Positions 31,275 to 40,443 of a stretch of 64,000 nt of DNA are shown one piece after another (position 1 is the stretch's first letter; every line of letters starts with the position of its first letter). The stretch spans positions 822,188 to 886,187 of the forward strand of contig LJCX01000027.1 in NCBI GenBank assembly GCA_001298545.1, read 5' to 3'. This stretch comes from Actinobacteria bacterium OV320 (GTDB taxonomy: Bacteria; Actinomycetota; Actinomycetes; Streptomycetales; Streptomycetaceae). Both the position numbers and the translations under genes were made by a program. Below the pieces are notes generated by a model, which searched no databases, was not told the DNA's origin, and saw only the letters and a list, made by a program, of their open reading frames with translations.

Positions 31275-33302
31275 ATGACTGAGCGTCAGAAGGACCGGCC
31301 GTGGCTCATGCGCACGTACGCCGGTCACTCCACGGCCGAGGCGTCCAACGAGCTGTACCGGCGCAACCTCGCCAAGGGCCAGACGGGTCTGTCGGTCGCG
31401 TTCGACCTGCCCACCCAGACCGGCTACGACTCCGACCACGTCCTCGCCCGCGGCGAGGTCGGCCGGGTCGGCGTGCCGGTGGCCCATCTCGGTGACATGC
31501 GCAGGCTGTTCCAGGACATCCCCCTGGAGCAGATGAACACCTCGATGACGATCAACGCCACCGCCATGTGGCTGCTGGCGCTCTATCAGGTCGTCGCCGA
31601 GGAGCAGGGCGCGGACATCACCCTGCTCCAGGGCACGACCCAGAACGACATCGTCAAGGAGTACCTGTCCCGGGGCACGCACGTGTTCCCGCCGGGGCCG
31701 AGCCTGCGTCTCACCACGGACATGATCGCGTACACGGTCTCCCACATCCCGAAGTGGAACCCGATCAACATCTGCAGCTACCACCTGCAGGAGGCCGGGG
31801 CCACGCCGGTCCAGGAGATCGCGTACGCGATGTCCACGGCGATCGCCGTGCTGGACGCCGTCCGCGACTCAGGACAGGTGCCGGCCGAGAAGTTCGGCGA
31901 GGTCGTCGCCCGTATCTCCTTCTTCGTCAACGCGGGCGTCCGCTTCGTCGAGGAGATGTGCAAGATGCGCGCCTTCGGCCGCATCTGGGACCGGATCACC
32001 CTCGAGCGCTACGGCATCGAGAACGCCAAGCAGCGCCGCTTCCGCTACGGCGTCCAGGTCAACTCCCTGGGCCTGACGGAGGCGCAGCCGGAGAACAACG
32101 TCCAGCGGATCGTCCTCGAGATGCTCGCCGTGACGCTGTCGAAGGACGCACGCGCGCGTGCCGTGCAGCTGCCCGCCTGGAACGAGGCCCTGGGCCTGCC
32201 CCGCCCCTGGGACCAGCAGTGGTCGCTGCGCATCCAGCAGGTGCTCGCCCTGGAGAGCGACCTGCTGGAGTACGAGGACATCTTCGAGGGCTCGAAGGTC
32301 ATCGAGACCAAGGTGGGCGAGCTGGTCGAGGCGTCCCTCACGGAGATCGAGCGGATCCAGGAGATGGGCGGCGCGATGGCCGCCGTCGAGTCCGGCTACC
32401 TCAAGTCGCAGCTCGTCTCCTCGCACGCCGAGCGCCGGGCCCGGATCGAGTCCGGGCAGGAGAAGATCATCGGCGTCAACATCTTCGAGACGACCGAGCC
32501 CAACCCGCTCACCGCGGACCTCGACACGGCCATCCAGACGGTCGATCCGGCGGTCGAGGCCCGGGTCGTCGCCTCCCTCGAGAACTGGCGCGACACGCGC
32601 TACCAGCCGCCCTTCAACCACCCGCGCCCGTGCAAGGCGCTGGAGAAGCTGAAGGAGGCCGCCAAGGGCACCGCCAACCTCATGGAGGCCACCCTGGAGT
32701 GCGCCCGGGCCGGCGTCACCACCGGTGAGTGGGCCGGGGCGCTGCGCGAGGTGTTCGGCGAGTTCCGCGCCCCGACCGGGGTGTCGTCGGCGCCGGTGGC
32801 CGTCCCGGCCGAGGAGGGCTCGGCCATGGCCGACGTCCGCCGCCGGGTCGATGTGACCGCGAAGGACATGGGCGTCGGCAAGCTGCGCTTCCTGGTCGGC
32901 AAGCCGGGCCTGGACGGGCACTCCAACGGCGCCGAGCAGATAGCCGTCCGCGCGCGGGACGCCGGCTTCGAGGTGGTCTACCAGGGCATCCGGCTGACGC
33001 CCGAGCAGATCGTGGACGCCGCGCTGGAGGAGGACGTGCACGCCGTCGGCCTGTCCATCCTCTCCGGCTCGCACGCCCAGCTGGTGCCTGACGTCCTCGA
33101 ACGGCTGCGTGTGGCCGGTGCCACAGACATCCCGGTGATCGCCGGTGGCATCATCCCGAATGGAGACGCCGAACAGCTCAGGGCTGCCGGCGTGGCCGCG
33201 GTCTTCACCCCGAAGGACTTCGACATCACCGGAATCATCGGCCGCATCGTCGACGAGATCCGGAAAGCGAACAAGCTCGACCCCCTGGAGGTCCCCGCAT
33301 GA
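31275..33302 (+). CDS. meaA: Ethylmalonyl-CoA mutase (MeaA), adenosylcobalamin dependent
   Basis: A 675-residue B12-dependent mutase rearranging ethylmalonyl-CoA to methylsuccinyl-CoA. The N-terminal barrel is recognised by LSVAFDLPTQTGYDSDH and FPPGPSLRLTTDMIAY. The C-terminal B12 domain (about residues 520-675) holds the base-off ligand motif GLDGHSNGAEQIA (DxHxxG) followed by SGSHAQLVPDVL and AGGIIPNGDAEQL. Single-chain layout as in MeaA rather than separate subunits. It starts 17 bases after ccr with a weak ribosome site and overlaps the lyase gene (ATGA) at the end. Confidence 0.95.
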   Translation: MTERQKDRPWLMRTYAGHSTAEASNELYRRNLAKGQTGLSVAFDLPTQTGYDSDHVLARGEVGRVGVPVAHLGDMRRLFQDIPLEQMNTSMTINATAMWLLALYQVVAEEQGADITLLQGTTQNDIVKEYLSRGTHVFPPGPSLRLTTDMIAYTVSHIPKWNPINICSYHLQEAGATPVQEIAYAMSTAIAVLDAVRDSGQVPAEKFGEVVARISFFVNAGVRFVEEMCKMRAFGRIWDRITLERYGIENAKQRRFRYGVQVNSLGLTEAQPENNVQRIVLEMLAVTLSKDARARAVQLPAWNEALGLPRPWDQQWSLRIQQVLALESDLLEYEDIFEGSKVIETKVGELVEASLTEIERIQEMGGAMAAVESGYLKSQLVSSHAERRARIESGQEKIIGVNIFETTEPNPLTADLDTAIQTVDPAVEARVVASLENWRDTRYQPPFNHPRPCKALEKLKEAAKGTANLMEATLECARAGVTTGEWAGALREVFGEFRAPTGVSSAPVAVPAEEGSAMADVRRRVDVTAKDMGVGKLRFLVGKPGLDGHSNGAEQIAVRARDAGFEVVYQGIRLTPEQIVDAALEEDVHAVGLSILSGSHAQLVPDVLERLRVAGATDIPVIAGGIIPNGDAEQLRAAGVAAVFTPKDFDITGIIGRIVDEIRKANKLDPLEVPA

Positions 33303-34258
33303 CCGTCAACCGTCTGCGTCCCCGCCGCTCGTGTCTCGCGGTCCCGGGCAGCAACCCCCGCTTCCTCGAGAAGGCGCAGGGCCTCCCGGCGGACCAGGTC
33401 TTCCTCGACCTCGAGGACGCGTGCGCGCCGCTCGCCAAGCCCGAGGCGCGGCACACCATCGTCAAGTTCCTCAACGAGGGCGACTGGACGGGCAAGACGA
33501 GGGTGGTCCGGGTCAACGACTGGACGACCGAGTGGACCTACCGCGACGTCGTGACGGTGGTCGAGGGGGCCGGACCCAACCTCGACTGCATCATGCTGCC
33601 GAAGGTGCAGAGCGCCCAGCAGGTCGTCGCGCTGGACCTGCTCCTGACGCAGATCGAGAAGACCATGGGCTTCGAGGTCGGCCGCATCGGCATCGAGGCG
33701 CAGATCGAGAACGCGCAGGGCCTCAACAACGTAAACGAGATCGCCACGGCTTCCCAGCGCGTCGAGACGATCATCTTCGGCCCGGCCGACTTCATGGCGT
33801 CGATCAACATGAAGTCGCTGGTCGTGGGCGAGCAGCCGCCCGGCTACCCGGCGGACGCCTACCACTACATCCTGATGAAGATCCTGATGGCCGCCCGTGC
33901 CAACGACCTCCAGGCGATCGACGGCCCCTACCTCCAGATCCGCAACGTCGACGGCTACCGCGAGGTCGCCGGACGCGCGGCGGCCCTCGGCTTCGACGGC
34001 AAGTGGGTGCTGCACCCGGGCCAGGTCGAGGCGTCCAACGAGATCTTCTCGCCGTCGCAGGAGGACTTCGACCACGCCGAGCTGATCCTGGACGCGTACG
34101 ACTACTACACGTCCGAGGCGGGCGGCAAGAAGGGCTCGGCGATGCTCGGCGACGAGATGATCGACGAGGCCAGCCGCAAGATGGCGCTGGTCATCTCCGG
34201 CAAGGGCCGCGCCGCCGGCATGCAGCGCACCAGCAAGTTCGAGATCCCGGAGGGCTGA
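33299..34258 (+). CDS. (3S)-malyl-CoA / beta-methylmalyl-CoA lyase (HpcH/HpaI, CitE-like)
   Basis: A 319-residue Mg-dependent lyase splitting (2R,3S)-beta-methylmalyl-CoA into glyoxylate and propionyl-CoA, the last carbon-carbon cleavage of the pathway. Family signatures are SCLAVPGSNPRFLEKA, the metal-site strands FLDLEDACAPLAKPEAR and GIEAQIENAQGLNNV, and IFGPADFMAS. HPGQVEASNEIFSPSQED marks the C-terminal cap. It overlaps the mutase gene by four bases and is five bases from the MaoC gene, so all are co-translated. Confidence 0.9.
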   Translation: MTVNRLRPRRSCLAVPGSNPRFLEKAQGLPADQVFLDLEDACAPLAKPEARHTIVKFLNEGDWTGKTRVVRVNDWTTEWTYRDVVTVVEGAGPNLDCIMLPKVQSAQQVVALDLLLTQIEKTMGFEVGRIGIEAQIENAQGLNNVNEIATASQRVETIIFGPADFMASINMKSLVVGEQPPGYPADAYHYILMKILMAARANDLQAIDGPYLQIRNVDGYREVAGRAAALGFDGKWVLHPGQVEASNEIFSPSQEDFDHAELILDAYDYYTSEAGGKKGSAMLGDEMIDEASRKMALVISGKGRAAGMQRTSKFEIPEG

Positions 34259-34263
34259 GCGCC

Positions 34264-34788
34264 ATGCAGTTCGGACGCACCTACGAGGAGTTCGAGGTCG
34301 GGGCGACGTACAAGCACTGGCCGGGCAAGACGGTCACGGAGTACGACGACCACCTGTTCTGTCTCCTCACCATGAACCACCACCCGCTCCACATGGACAC
34401 CAACTACGCCGAGAAGACGACGGACTTCGGCAAGAACGTGGTGGTCGGGAACTACATCTACTCGCTGCTGCTCGGCATGTCGGTCCCGGACGTCTCCGGC
34501 AAGGCGATCGCCAACCTGGAGATCGAGTCGCTCAGGCACGTGGCGCCGACCTTCCACGGCGACACGCTCTACGGGCAGACGACCGTGCTCGACAAGTGGC
34601 CGTCGAAGTCGAAGAACGACCGCGGGATCGTCTACGTCGAGACCAAGGGCTACAAGCAGGACGGCACCCTGGTCTGCGTGTTCCGCCGCAAGGTGATGGT
34701 GCCGACCGAGACGTACATCAAGGAGCGCGGCGGCGAGCAGCCGGGCCGCCCGGAGCTGAACGACCCTTCGGAAAAGACGGAGAAGTAG
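34264..34788 (+). CDS. Mesaconyl-CoA hydratase-like MaoC dehydratase
   Basis: A 174-residue hot-dog fold enzyme, MaoC family. Context gives the reaction: hydration of mesaconyl-CoA to beta-methylmalyl-CoA. The hydratase motif is LLTMNHHPLHMDTNYAEKT, with the catalytic Asp/His of the family in TVTEYDDHLFCLLTMNHHPL. It is much shorter than the two-domain hydratase of Rhodobacter and so probably works as a dimer. Spacing of five bases to the lyase and two bases to the dehydrogenase indicates one transcript. Confidence 0.85.
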   Translation: MQFGRTYEEFEVGATYKHWPGKTVTEYDDHLFCLLTMNHHPLHMDTNYAEKTTDFGKNVVVGNYIYSLLLGMSVPDVSGKAIANLEIESLRHVAPTFHGDTLYGQTTVLDKWPSKSKNDRGIVYVETKGYKQDGTLVCVFRRKVMVPTETYIKERGGEQPGRPELNDPSEKTEK

Positions 34789-34790
34789 CC

Positions 34791-36005
34791 ATGGCGCGCC
34801 TCGCCCAGACCGCCGGTCTGACCGACATCCAGCAGGAGATCCTCTCCACCGTCCGCGACTTCGTGGACAAGGAGATCATCCCGGTCGCGACCGGGCTGGA
34901 GCACCGCGACGAGTACCCGCAGCAGATCGTCGACGGCCTCAAGGAGTTGGGCCTGTTCGGCCTGATGATCCCCGAGGAGTACGGCGGTCTGGGCGAGTCG
35001 CTCCTGACGTACGCCCTGTGCGTCGAGGAGATCGCCCGCGGGTGGATGTCGGTCTCCGGCATCATCAACACGCACTTCATCGTGGCGTACATGCTCAAGC
35101 AGCACGGCACGCAGGAGCAGAAGGACCACTACCTGCCGAGGATGGCGGCCGGCGACATCCGCGGCGCCTTCTCCATGTCGGAGCCGGCCCTCGGCTCGGA
35201 CGTGTCCGCGATCACGTCGAAGGCAGTGAAGGACGGCGACGAGTACGTCCTCAACGGCCAGAAGATGTGGCTGACGAACGGCGGCACGTCGTCGCTGGTG
35301 GCCGTTCTGGTCCGAAGTGACGAAGGACACTCCCCCGAGGAGGCGGCCGCCAAGCCGCACAAGTCGATGACGACCTTCCTGATCGAGAAGGAGCCCGGCT
35401 TCGGTGAGGTCCGCCCCGGCCTGACCATCCCGGGCAAGATCGACAAGATGGGCTACAAGGGGGTGGACACCACCGAGATGATCATGGATGGCCTGCGCCT
35501 TCCCGCCGATCGCGTGCTCGGCGGGGTCACCGGCCGAGGTTTTTACCAAATGATGGACGGGGTCGAGGTGGGTCGCGTCAATGTCGCGGCCCGTGGTTGC
35601 GGCGTCGCCCAGCGTGCCTTCGAACTGGGCGTCTCGTACGCCCAGCAGCGCCACACCTTCGGCAAGCCGATCGCCCAGCACCAGGCGATCCAGTTCAAGC
35701 TCGCCGAGATGGCTACCAAGGTCGAGGCCGCCCATGCCATGATGGTGAACGCCGCACGCAAAAAGGACTCCGGGGAACGAAACGACCTTGAGGCAGGGAT
35801 GGCGAAGTACCTCGCCTCCGAGTACTGCAAGGAGGTCGTGGAGGATGCCTTCCGGATCCACGGAGGCTACGGCTTCTCCAAGGAGTACGAGATCGAGCGC
35901 CTCTACCGCGAGGCCCCGATGCTGCTGATCGGTGAAGGCACCGCAGAAATCCAGAAAATGATCATCGGGCGCAGGTTGCTCGAGGAGTACCGGTTCCAGG
36001 GCTGA
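34791..36005 (+). CDS. (2S)-methylsuccinyl-CoA dehydrogenase-like acyl-CoA dehydrogenase
   Basis: A 404-residue FAD acyl-CoA dehydrogenase. From context it oxidises methylsuccinyl-CoA to mesaconyl-CoA. Standard signatures: AFSMSEPALGSDVSAITSKA (FAD/substrate), GQKMWLTNGG, QRHTFGKPIAQHQAIQFKLA, IHGGYGFSKEYEIERLYREA and the catalytic Glu in LIGEGTAEIQK. It lacks the N-terminal extension of the roughly 550-residue Rhodobacter Mcd. The ATG lies two bases after the MaoC stop. Last gene of the ethylmalonyl-CoA run; electrons go to electron-transfer flavoprotein. Confidence 0.9.
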   Translation: MARLAQTAGLTDIQQEILSTVRDFVDKEIIPVATGLEHRDEYPQQIVDGLKELGLFGLMIPEEYGGLGESLLTYALCVEEIARGWMSVSGIINTHFIVAYMLKQHGTQEQKDHYLPRMAAGDIRGAFSMSEPALGSDVSAITSKAVKDGDEYVLNGQKMWLTNGGTSSLVAVLVRSDEGHSPEEAAAKPHKSMTTFLIEKEPGFGEVRPGLTIPGKIDKMGYKGVDTTEMIMDGLRLPADRVLGGVTGRGFYQMMDGVEVGRVNVAARGCGVAQRAFELGVSYAQQRHTFGKPIAQHQAIQFKLAEMATKVEAAHAMMVNAARKKDSGERNDLEAGMAKYLASEYCKEVVEDAFRIHGGYGFSKEYEIERLYREAPMLLIGEGTAEIQKMIIGRRLLEEYRFQG

Positions 36006-36016
36006 TTGTCCGGGTT

Positions 36017-36050
36017 GGGGGTGTTTTCTTCGAGAAGAAGATCACACCCC
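36017..36050 (+). terminator. Hairpin after the methylsuccinyl-CoA dehydrogenase
   Basis: GGGGTGT (36017-36023) pairs with ACACCCC (36044-36050); inside, TTCTTC and GAAGAA pair around a GA turn, with a small asymmetric loop. It begins 12 bases after the stop and probably separates the acyl-CoA genes from psd, at least in part. Confidence 0.55.
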
Positions 36051-36175
36051 GTCAACTTCCCTCTGCCGTCGACTCGGCTTCCTTGCTTACCCAGTTGTGG
36101 CCCCGAACCGCTACGATCGCGGAAAGCCGCCGTCCCCCCGTCGAAGCGCGGCATCATCCGCTACGAAGGTCATCC

Positions 36176-36832
36176 ATGCCCCACAGCCAAACCTCTGCAC
36201 ACCGCGACCGCCTGGTAGGCGCACGCCTCGCGCGCGGAGCATCGCCGTGGCTTCTGCCGACCGTCGCCACCGCAGCCGTCAGCCTGCTGCGCGCCCGCCA
36301 CTCGGGTGCCGCCAAGGCCGTCGCCGTGCCCGCCACCGCTCTCGCGGCGGGCATGCTGTGGTTCTTCCGCGACCCCGAGCGCGAGATCGCCTCGGGCCGG
36401 GTCATCTCCCCCGCCGACGGTGTGGTGCAGAGCATCATGCCGTGGAAGGACGGACGCACCCGGGTCGCGATCTTCATGAGCCCGCTCAACGTCCACGTCA
36501 ACCGCGCGCCGCTGGCGGGCACCGTGACGTCGGTCGAGCACATCCCCGGCGGGTTCGTGCCGGCGTTCAACAAGGAGAGCGAGAACAACGAGCGCGTCGT
36601 CTGGCACTTCGACACCGAGCTCGGTGACATCGAGATGATCCAGATCGCCGGAGCCGTCGCCCGCCGCATCGTCCCCTACATCCCCGAGGGCACGAAGGTC
36701 GAGCAGGGCGAGCGGATCGGCCTGATCCGCTTCGGTTCGCGTGTCGACATCTACCTCCCCGAGGGCGTGGACGTCGCGGTCGAGGTGGGGCAGAAGACCG
36801 TGGCAGGGGTGACTCGCATTGACCGTGATTGA
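36176..36832 (+). CDS. psd: Phosphatidylserine decarboxylase proenzyme (short type)
   Basis: A 218-residue pyruvoyl enzyme converting phosphatidylserine to phosphatidylethanolamine at the inner face of the membrane. An N-terminal hydrophobic segment (WLLPTVATAAVSLL and VAVPATALAAGMLWFF) anchors it. Signatures: RDPEREIASGRVISPADGVVQ, IFMSPLNVHVNRAPLAG and the self-cleavage site GSRVDIYLP in IRFGSRVDIYLPEG, where Ser becomes the pyruvoyl group. GAAGG is six bases before the ATG. The end overlaps pssA, so the two steps of PE synthesis are coupled. Confidence 0.93.
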   Translation: MPHSQTSAHRDRLVGARLARGASPWLLPTVATAAVSLLRARHSGAAKAVAVPATALAAGMLWFFRDPEREIASGRVISPADGVVQSIMPWKDGRTRVAIFMSPLNVHVNRAPLAGTVTSVEHIPGGFVPAFNKESENNERVVWHFDTELGDIEMIQIAGAVARRIVPYIPEGTKVEQGERIGLIRFGSRVDIYLPEGVDVAVEVGQKTVAGVTRIDRD

Positions 36833-37673
36833 CCCGGAGACCCAGGCGGGCTGGGTGCCCGAGGCCGACGAGGTGGACGAAGAGGAGGAGATGCCCCTCT
36901 CTCTCCGCCTGTCGATAGCGGACACCCTCACCCTCGGCAACGCAACGTGCGGCTTCATGGCGGTGTACTTCACCACCACCGGCATTCTGATCCCGCACCT
37001 CACCGGCAGCCAGGAATCCGGCATGGCCCGCCACAGCGCGGCCACGGCGGTCATCCTGATGCTGTGCGCGGCGGTCTTCGACCTGTTCGACGGCCTGGTC
37101 GCACGCAAGCTGCGCTCCTCCCCGATGGGCGCGGAACTGGACAACCTCTCGGACCTGATCAGCTTCGGTCTGGCCCCGGCGTACTTCGTCCTGGTCTACG
37201 GCATGGTCGCCGACGACGCCCACCAGCGGGTGGCGGCGGTCGGGGCGATCGTGGTGCTGCTCGCGGTGGTGCTGAGGCTCGCGAGATTCTCGTGCGTCAC
37301 CGTCAAGGACGGCACCTTCCAGGGCATGCCGTCGCCGTTCGGCGCGCTGACGGTCGTCTCGATCGTGCTCCTCGAGCTGCCGTTCGTCGCCACGCTCATG
37401 GCGATCATCGGCACCGCCTGGCTGATGGTGAGCCGGGTCGAGTACCCGAAGCCGCGGGGCCGCCTCGCCGGCGCGATGCTCACCTGGATCGTGCTGTCGA
37501 TGGGCCTGCTGGCGGCCTGGGCGTTCGACGCCCCGAGCGGTCAGCTCCTGCTCCAGACCGGCTGCGCGCTGCAGCTCGTCATGGGCGCGGTCATCCCCCT
37601 GTTCGCCACGGCCCGCCGGGTGAACAACTTCCGCGACAACCGGCGCGAGGCGCGGGCGGCACAGCTGCCCTGA
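36819..37673 (+). CDS. pssA: CDP-diacylglycerol--serine O-phosphatidyltransferase
   Basis: A 284-residue integral membrane enzyme making phosphatidylserine from CDP-diacylglycerol and serine. The CDP-alcohol phosphotransferase motif is FDLFDGLVARKLRSSPMGAE followed by LDNLSDL (D-G-x2-A-R-x8-G-x3-D-x3-D). About eight membrane helices follow an acidic cytoplasmic N-terminus (EADEVDEEEEM). The start is a TTG at 36819 overlapping psd, favoured by AGGGG nine bases upstream; GTG at 36825 is the alternative. A strong terminator follows. Confidence 0.93.
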   Translation: MTVIDPETQAGWVPEADEVDEEEEMPLSLRLSIADTLTLGNATCGFMAVYFTTTGILIPHLTGSQESGMARHSAATAVILMLCAAVFDLFDGLVARKLRSSPMGAELDNLSDLISFGLAPAYFVLVYGMVADDAHQRVAAVGAIVVLLAVVLRLARFSCVTVKDGTFQGMPSPFGALTVVSIVLLELPFVATLMAIIGTAWLMVSRVEYPKPRGRLAGAMLTWIVLSMGLLAAWAFDAPSGQLLLQTGCALQLVMGAVIPLFATARRVNNFRDNRREARAAQLP

Positions 37674-37693
37674 CCTTCGCTCCACCGCTCGAC

Positions 37694-37730
37694 GGGTGCG
37701 GCCCGGACCTTCGAGGTCCGGGCCGCACCC
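37694..37730 (+). terminator. 17-bp stem terminator after pssA
   Basis: GGGTGCGGCCCGGACC (37694-37709) is exactly complementary to 37715-37730, with one further T-A pair and a TCG loop. It starts 20 bases after the pssA stop, ending the psd-pssA transcript. Confidence 0.85.
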
Positions 37731-37838
37731 GTTTCGCGTTCAAGGGCGTCCGAGGTATGCCCTTGCCTCGTCAACTACACGCGATCCCCGCGCGGTTGCA
37801 GAGCGTGAGGAAGAAGAGGACGGTAGAAGGAGGGGGGA

Positions 37839-39107
37839 TTGTACGAGAATCACCCCCTTTTCACCCTTCGGGAGATGGCCATGGCCTCACTCGTCCTCAA
37901 GGAACATCTGGTACCGCACATCTCGAAGATCCCCGCGAACTACGGAGACCCGGTGCTGCTCGCCGTCAGGGAGTACGACGGCACCCACGGCAACAACCCG
38001 CACAAGCCGGTCCTCATGCTGCACGGCAGAAGCGTCCCGGCACTGGCGGGATTCGACCTGGCGCCGGTGCCCAACGGGCACGCCACCCGGTACAGCTGGG
38101 CCCAGGAACTCGCGCAGGACGGTTACGACGTCTTCGTCATGGATCTCCAGGGCTCCGGGCGGTCGACACGCCCGAAGGTGATGGACGAGCCCTGCAACGC
38201 CAACCCGACGCAACAGCAGGCCGTCCTCGTCCCCAACCCGCTTGCCGAACCCTGCTCGAGCCAGCCCCCGTACCCGCACGAGCTGGGCAATTCGGAGAGC
38301 GAGGCGGCGGAGCTCGAAGCGGTGGTCAAGTACATCAGGGCCGTGCCCGGCCTGGACAAGCCGATTCGTTTCGTCGGCTGGTCCGCGGCCGCGCTCGTCA
38401 TGGGCCCCTACACGCTCCGCCATCCCGAGGACGTCGAGAGCCTGTTCCTGCTCGCCCCGGTGTTCCCGCCGAAGGGACGGTGGTCGGGCAACCCCGACGA
38501 TCCCTTCGGACGCCCGTCCGGTGTGTCGACGCTGCCCGTGTCCGTACCGCCCAATCTGTTCGGCTTCCCCATGCTCGTGGCCGGCAAGACCGGGTTCAAG
38601 TCGTCGCTGGTGAGCACCCCCGCCCTGTGGGAGCCCGGCATCGACGAGCGCGCGTGGGACGCCTGTGTGCATGACGATCCCCTCGCCGGCAAGTGGGGCC
38701 CCGAGGAGGCGCCGGGCGTCTACGAGGGTGTCCTGCGGTACCGGAACACGTACTCGTGGGGCTGGAACAGCCGGACCGCCGTGCACGAGAACCCGGCCGG
38801 CACCCGGGTGCTCGGCAAGCGGGTCCCCGTACTCATCGCCTACGGGGAGCTGGACCGGACGGCGAACAGCCCCGCGACCTTCCCGGACATCCTGCGCTTC
38901 TCCGTGCCGGCCCTCTACGACGCCGTCAAGGGACCGAGGACGCTGATGTTCTGCCTGGCCGGCGCGGGCCACTCCCTGGTCTGGGAGACGACCGCGAAGA
39001 CCGTCCATCACTTCTCGAAGCAGTGGTTCAAGAACGGCAAGGTGGAGGGCCTCGCCAACGGCAGCTACTTCAGGGAGACCGACGGCGACCTGATCCCCCT
39101 GCCGTAG
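37839..39107 (+). CDS. Alpha/beta hydrolase of unknown substrate
   Basis: A 422-residue hydrolase without a clear signal peptide. The nucleophile elbow is RFVGWSAAALVMG, the Asp is in IAYGELDRTANSPATF and the His in GAGHSLVWETTAKTV; the oxyanion strand is PVLMLHGRSVPALAGFDLAP. Four cysteines occur in the central insertion (DEPCNANP, LAEPCSSQ and others), perhaps forming disulfides. TTG at 37839 has a perfect AAGGAGG five bases upstream, but ATG 37881 has GGGAG six bases upstream and would remove 14 residues; the start remains uncertain. Context gives no substrate. Confidence 0.8.
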   Translation: MYENHPLFTLREMAMASLVLKEHLVPHISKIPANYGDPVLLAVREYDGTHGNNPHKPVLMLHGRSVPALAGFDLAPVPNGHATRYSWAQELAQDGYDVFVMDLQGSGRSTRPKVMDEPCNANPTQQQAVLVPNPLAEPCSSQPPYPHELGNSESEAAELEAVVKYIRAVPGLDKPIRFVGWSAAALVMGPYTLRHPEDVESLFLLAPVFPPKGRWSGNPDDPFGRPSGVSTLPVSVPPNLFGFPMLVAGKTGFKSSLVSTPALWEPGIDERAWDACVHDDPLAGKWGPEEAPGVYEGVLRYRNTYSWGWNSRTAVHENPAGTRVLGKRVPVLIAYGELDRTANSPATFPDILRFSVPALYDAVKGPRTLMFCLAGAGHSLVWETTAKTVHHFSKQWFKNGKVEGLANGSYFRETDGDLIPLP

Positions 39108-39114
39108 CCCCCGC

Positions 39115-40266
39115 TCAGCTCAGGAAGTCGCGGCCGATCTGTTCCGCCACCCGCTCCAGGATCGGCCCGGCGTCCGAGATGCACCGGGCGATGTCCGGCT
39201 CGGCGTCCGTCAGCGGATAGGCGCGGCGGATGCCGGCCCGGCCCAGCTCCGCCGGGGGCAGGGCGAGGCGGCCGCAGACGGCGACGACCTCCTTGCCGGC
39301 CGCCCGGGCCGCCGCGGCGACGCCCGCGGGGGCCTTGCCGTGCAGGGTCTGCTCGTCCAGCGAGCCCTCACCGGTGATCACCAGCTCGGCCCGCTCGAGC
39401 GCCGGCGCGAAGCCCAGCACGTCGAGCATGACCTCGATGCCGGCGCGGAAGCGGGCGCCGACGAGCAGCGCCCCGTAGCCGATGCCGCCCGCGGCGCCAG
39501 CGCCCGGTGCGGCGGCGTACTCCGCCGCCTTCGACCCGAGCGCCGTCTCCAGTACCTCCGTGTAGTGCGTGAGCGCCGCGTCCAGCGTCTCGACGTCGTC
39601 CGGCGAGGCGCCCTTCTGCGGGCCGTACACCGCCGGTGCGCCCTTGGGGCCGGTCAGCGGGTTGTCGACGTCGCTCGCCAGGACCAGTTCCACGGAGGCC
39701 AGCCGGGGATCCAGCTCCGACAGGTCGGCACGGGCCAGCTCCGCGAGACCTCCGCCGCCGGGGGCCACCGGCTCGCCGTCCTCGTCGAGGAACCGCGCGC
39801 CGAGCGCGGACAGCATGCCCGCGCCGCCGTCCGTGGTGGCGCTGCCGCCGACCCCGAAGACGATCGTCCGCGCTCCCGCGTCCAGCGCGGCCCGCAACAG
39901 CTCGCCCGAGCCGTAGGTCGACGCCGTGAGCGGCGCGAAGACACCGGCCGGGAGCCGCTGCAGGCCGCTCGCCTCCGCCATCTCCACGACCGCGGTGTCG
40001 CCGCGTACCGCGAACGCGGCGGTCACCTCCTGCCCGAGAGGCCCGGCGACCCGCACCTCCCGGCGTTCGAAGCCCGCCGCGACCGCCGCGGCGACGGTCC
40101 CGTCACCGCCGTCGGCGACGGGCAGGGCTTCCACCTCGAGGTCCGCCACGACCCGGCGCAGCCCGGCCGTCACCCGCTCGGCGACCTCCACGGCCGTCAG
40201 CGAGCCCTTGAACTTGTCCGCGGCCACGAGCACCCGTCGGGTGCCCCGCGCTGGAGCGTCCGTCAC
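39115..40266 (-). CDS. Glycerate kinase (GlxK family)
   Basis: A 383-residue ATP-dependent kinase phosphorylating D-glycerate, feeding glyoxylate or serine breakdown into glycolysis. Signatures: RVLVAADKFKGSLTAVEVAE at the start, LPVADGGDGTVAA, VEMAEASGLQRLP, FGVGGSATTDGGAGMLSALG and VITGEGSLDEQTLHGKAPAG. The GTG at 40266 has AAGGGG seven bases upstream; the longer frame from an upstream codon is less likely. It is convergent with the hydrolase gene, only seven bases apart. Confidence 0.93.
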   Translation of the reverse strand: MTDAPARGTRRVLVAADKFKGSLTAVEVAERVTAGLRRVVADLEVEALPVADGGDGTVAAAVAAGFERREVRVAGPLGQEVTAAFAVRGDTAVVEMAEASGLQRLPAGVFAPLTASTYGSGELLRAALDAGARTIVFGVGGSATTDGGAGMLSALGARFLDEDGEPVAPGGGGLAELARADLSELDPRLASVELVLASDVDNPLTGPKGAPAVYGPQKGASPDDVETLDAALTHYTEVLETALGSKAAEYAAAPGAGAAGGIGYGALLVGARFRAGIEVMLDVLGFAPALERAELVITGEGSLDEQTLHGKAPAGVAAAARAAGKEVVAVCGRLALPPAELGRAGIRRAYPLTDAEPDIARCISDAGPILERVAEQIGRDFLS

Positions 40267-40443
40267 CTTGCATCCCCTTGCTCTCCGGGCCCCGCGCACG
40301 TCAGGGCCAGTCGCGCCGCTGCGACCTTAACCGGAAGGCGCCCCCGCCGTCATGCGGTGCCCGGACCCTGGAACAACCCTGAGCGGCGGCTGTGGACCGT
40401 CGCAACCCTCGCGGGTGCCACCGGAATCGGGTAGACCGGACCC

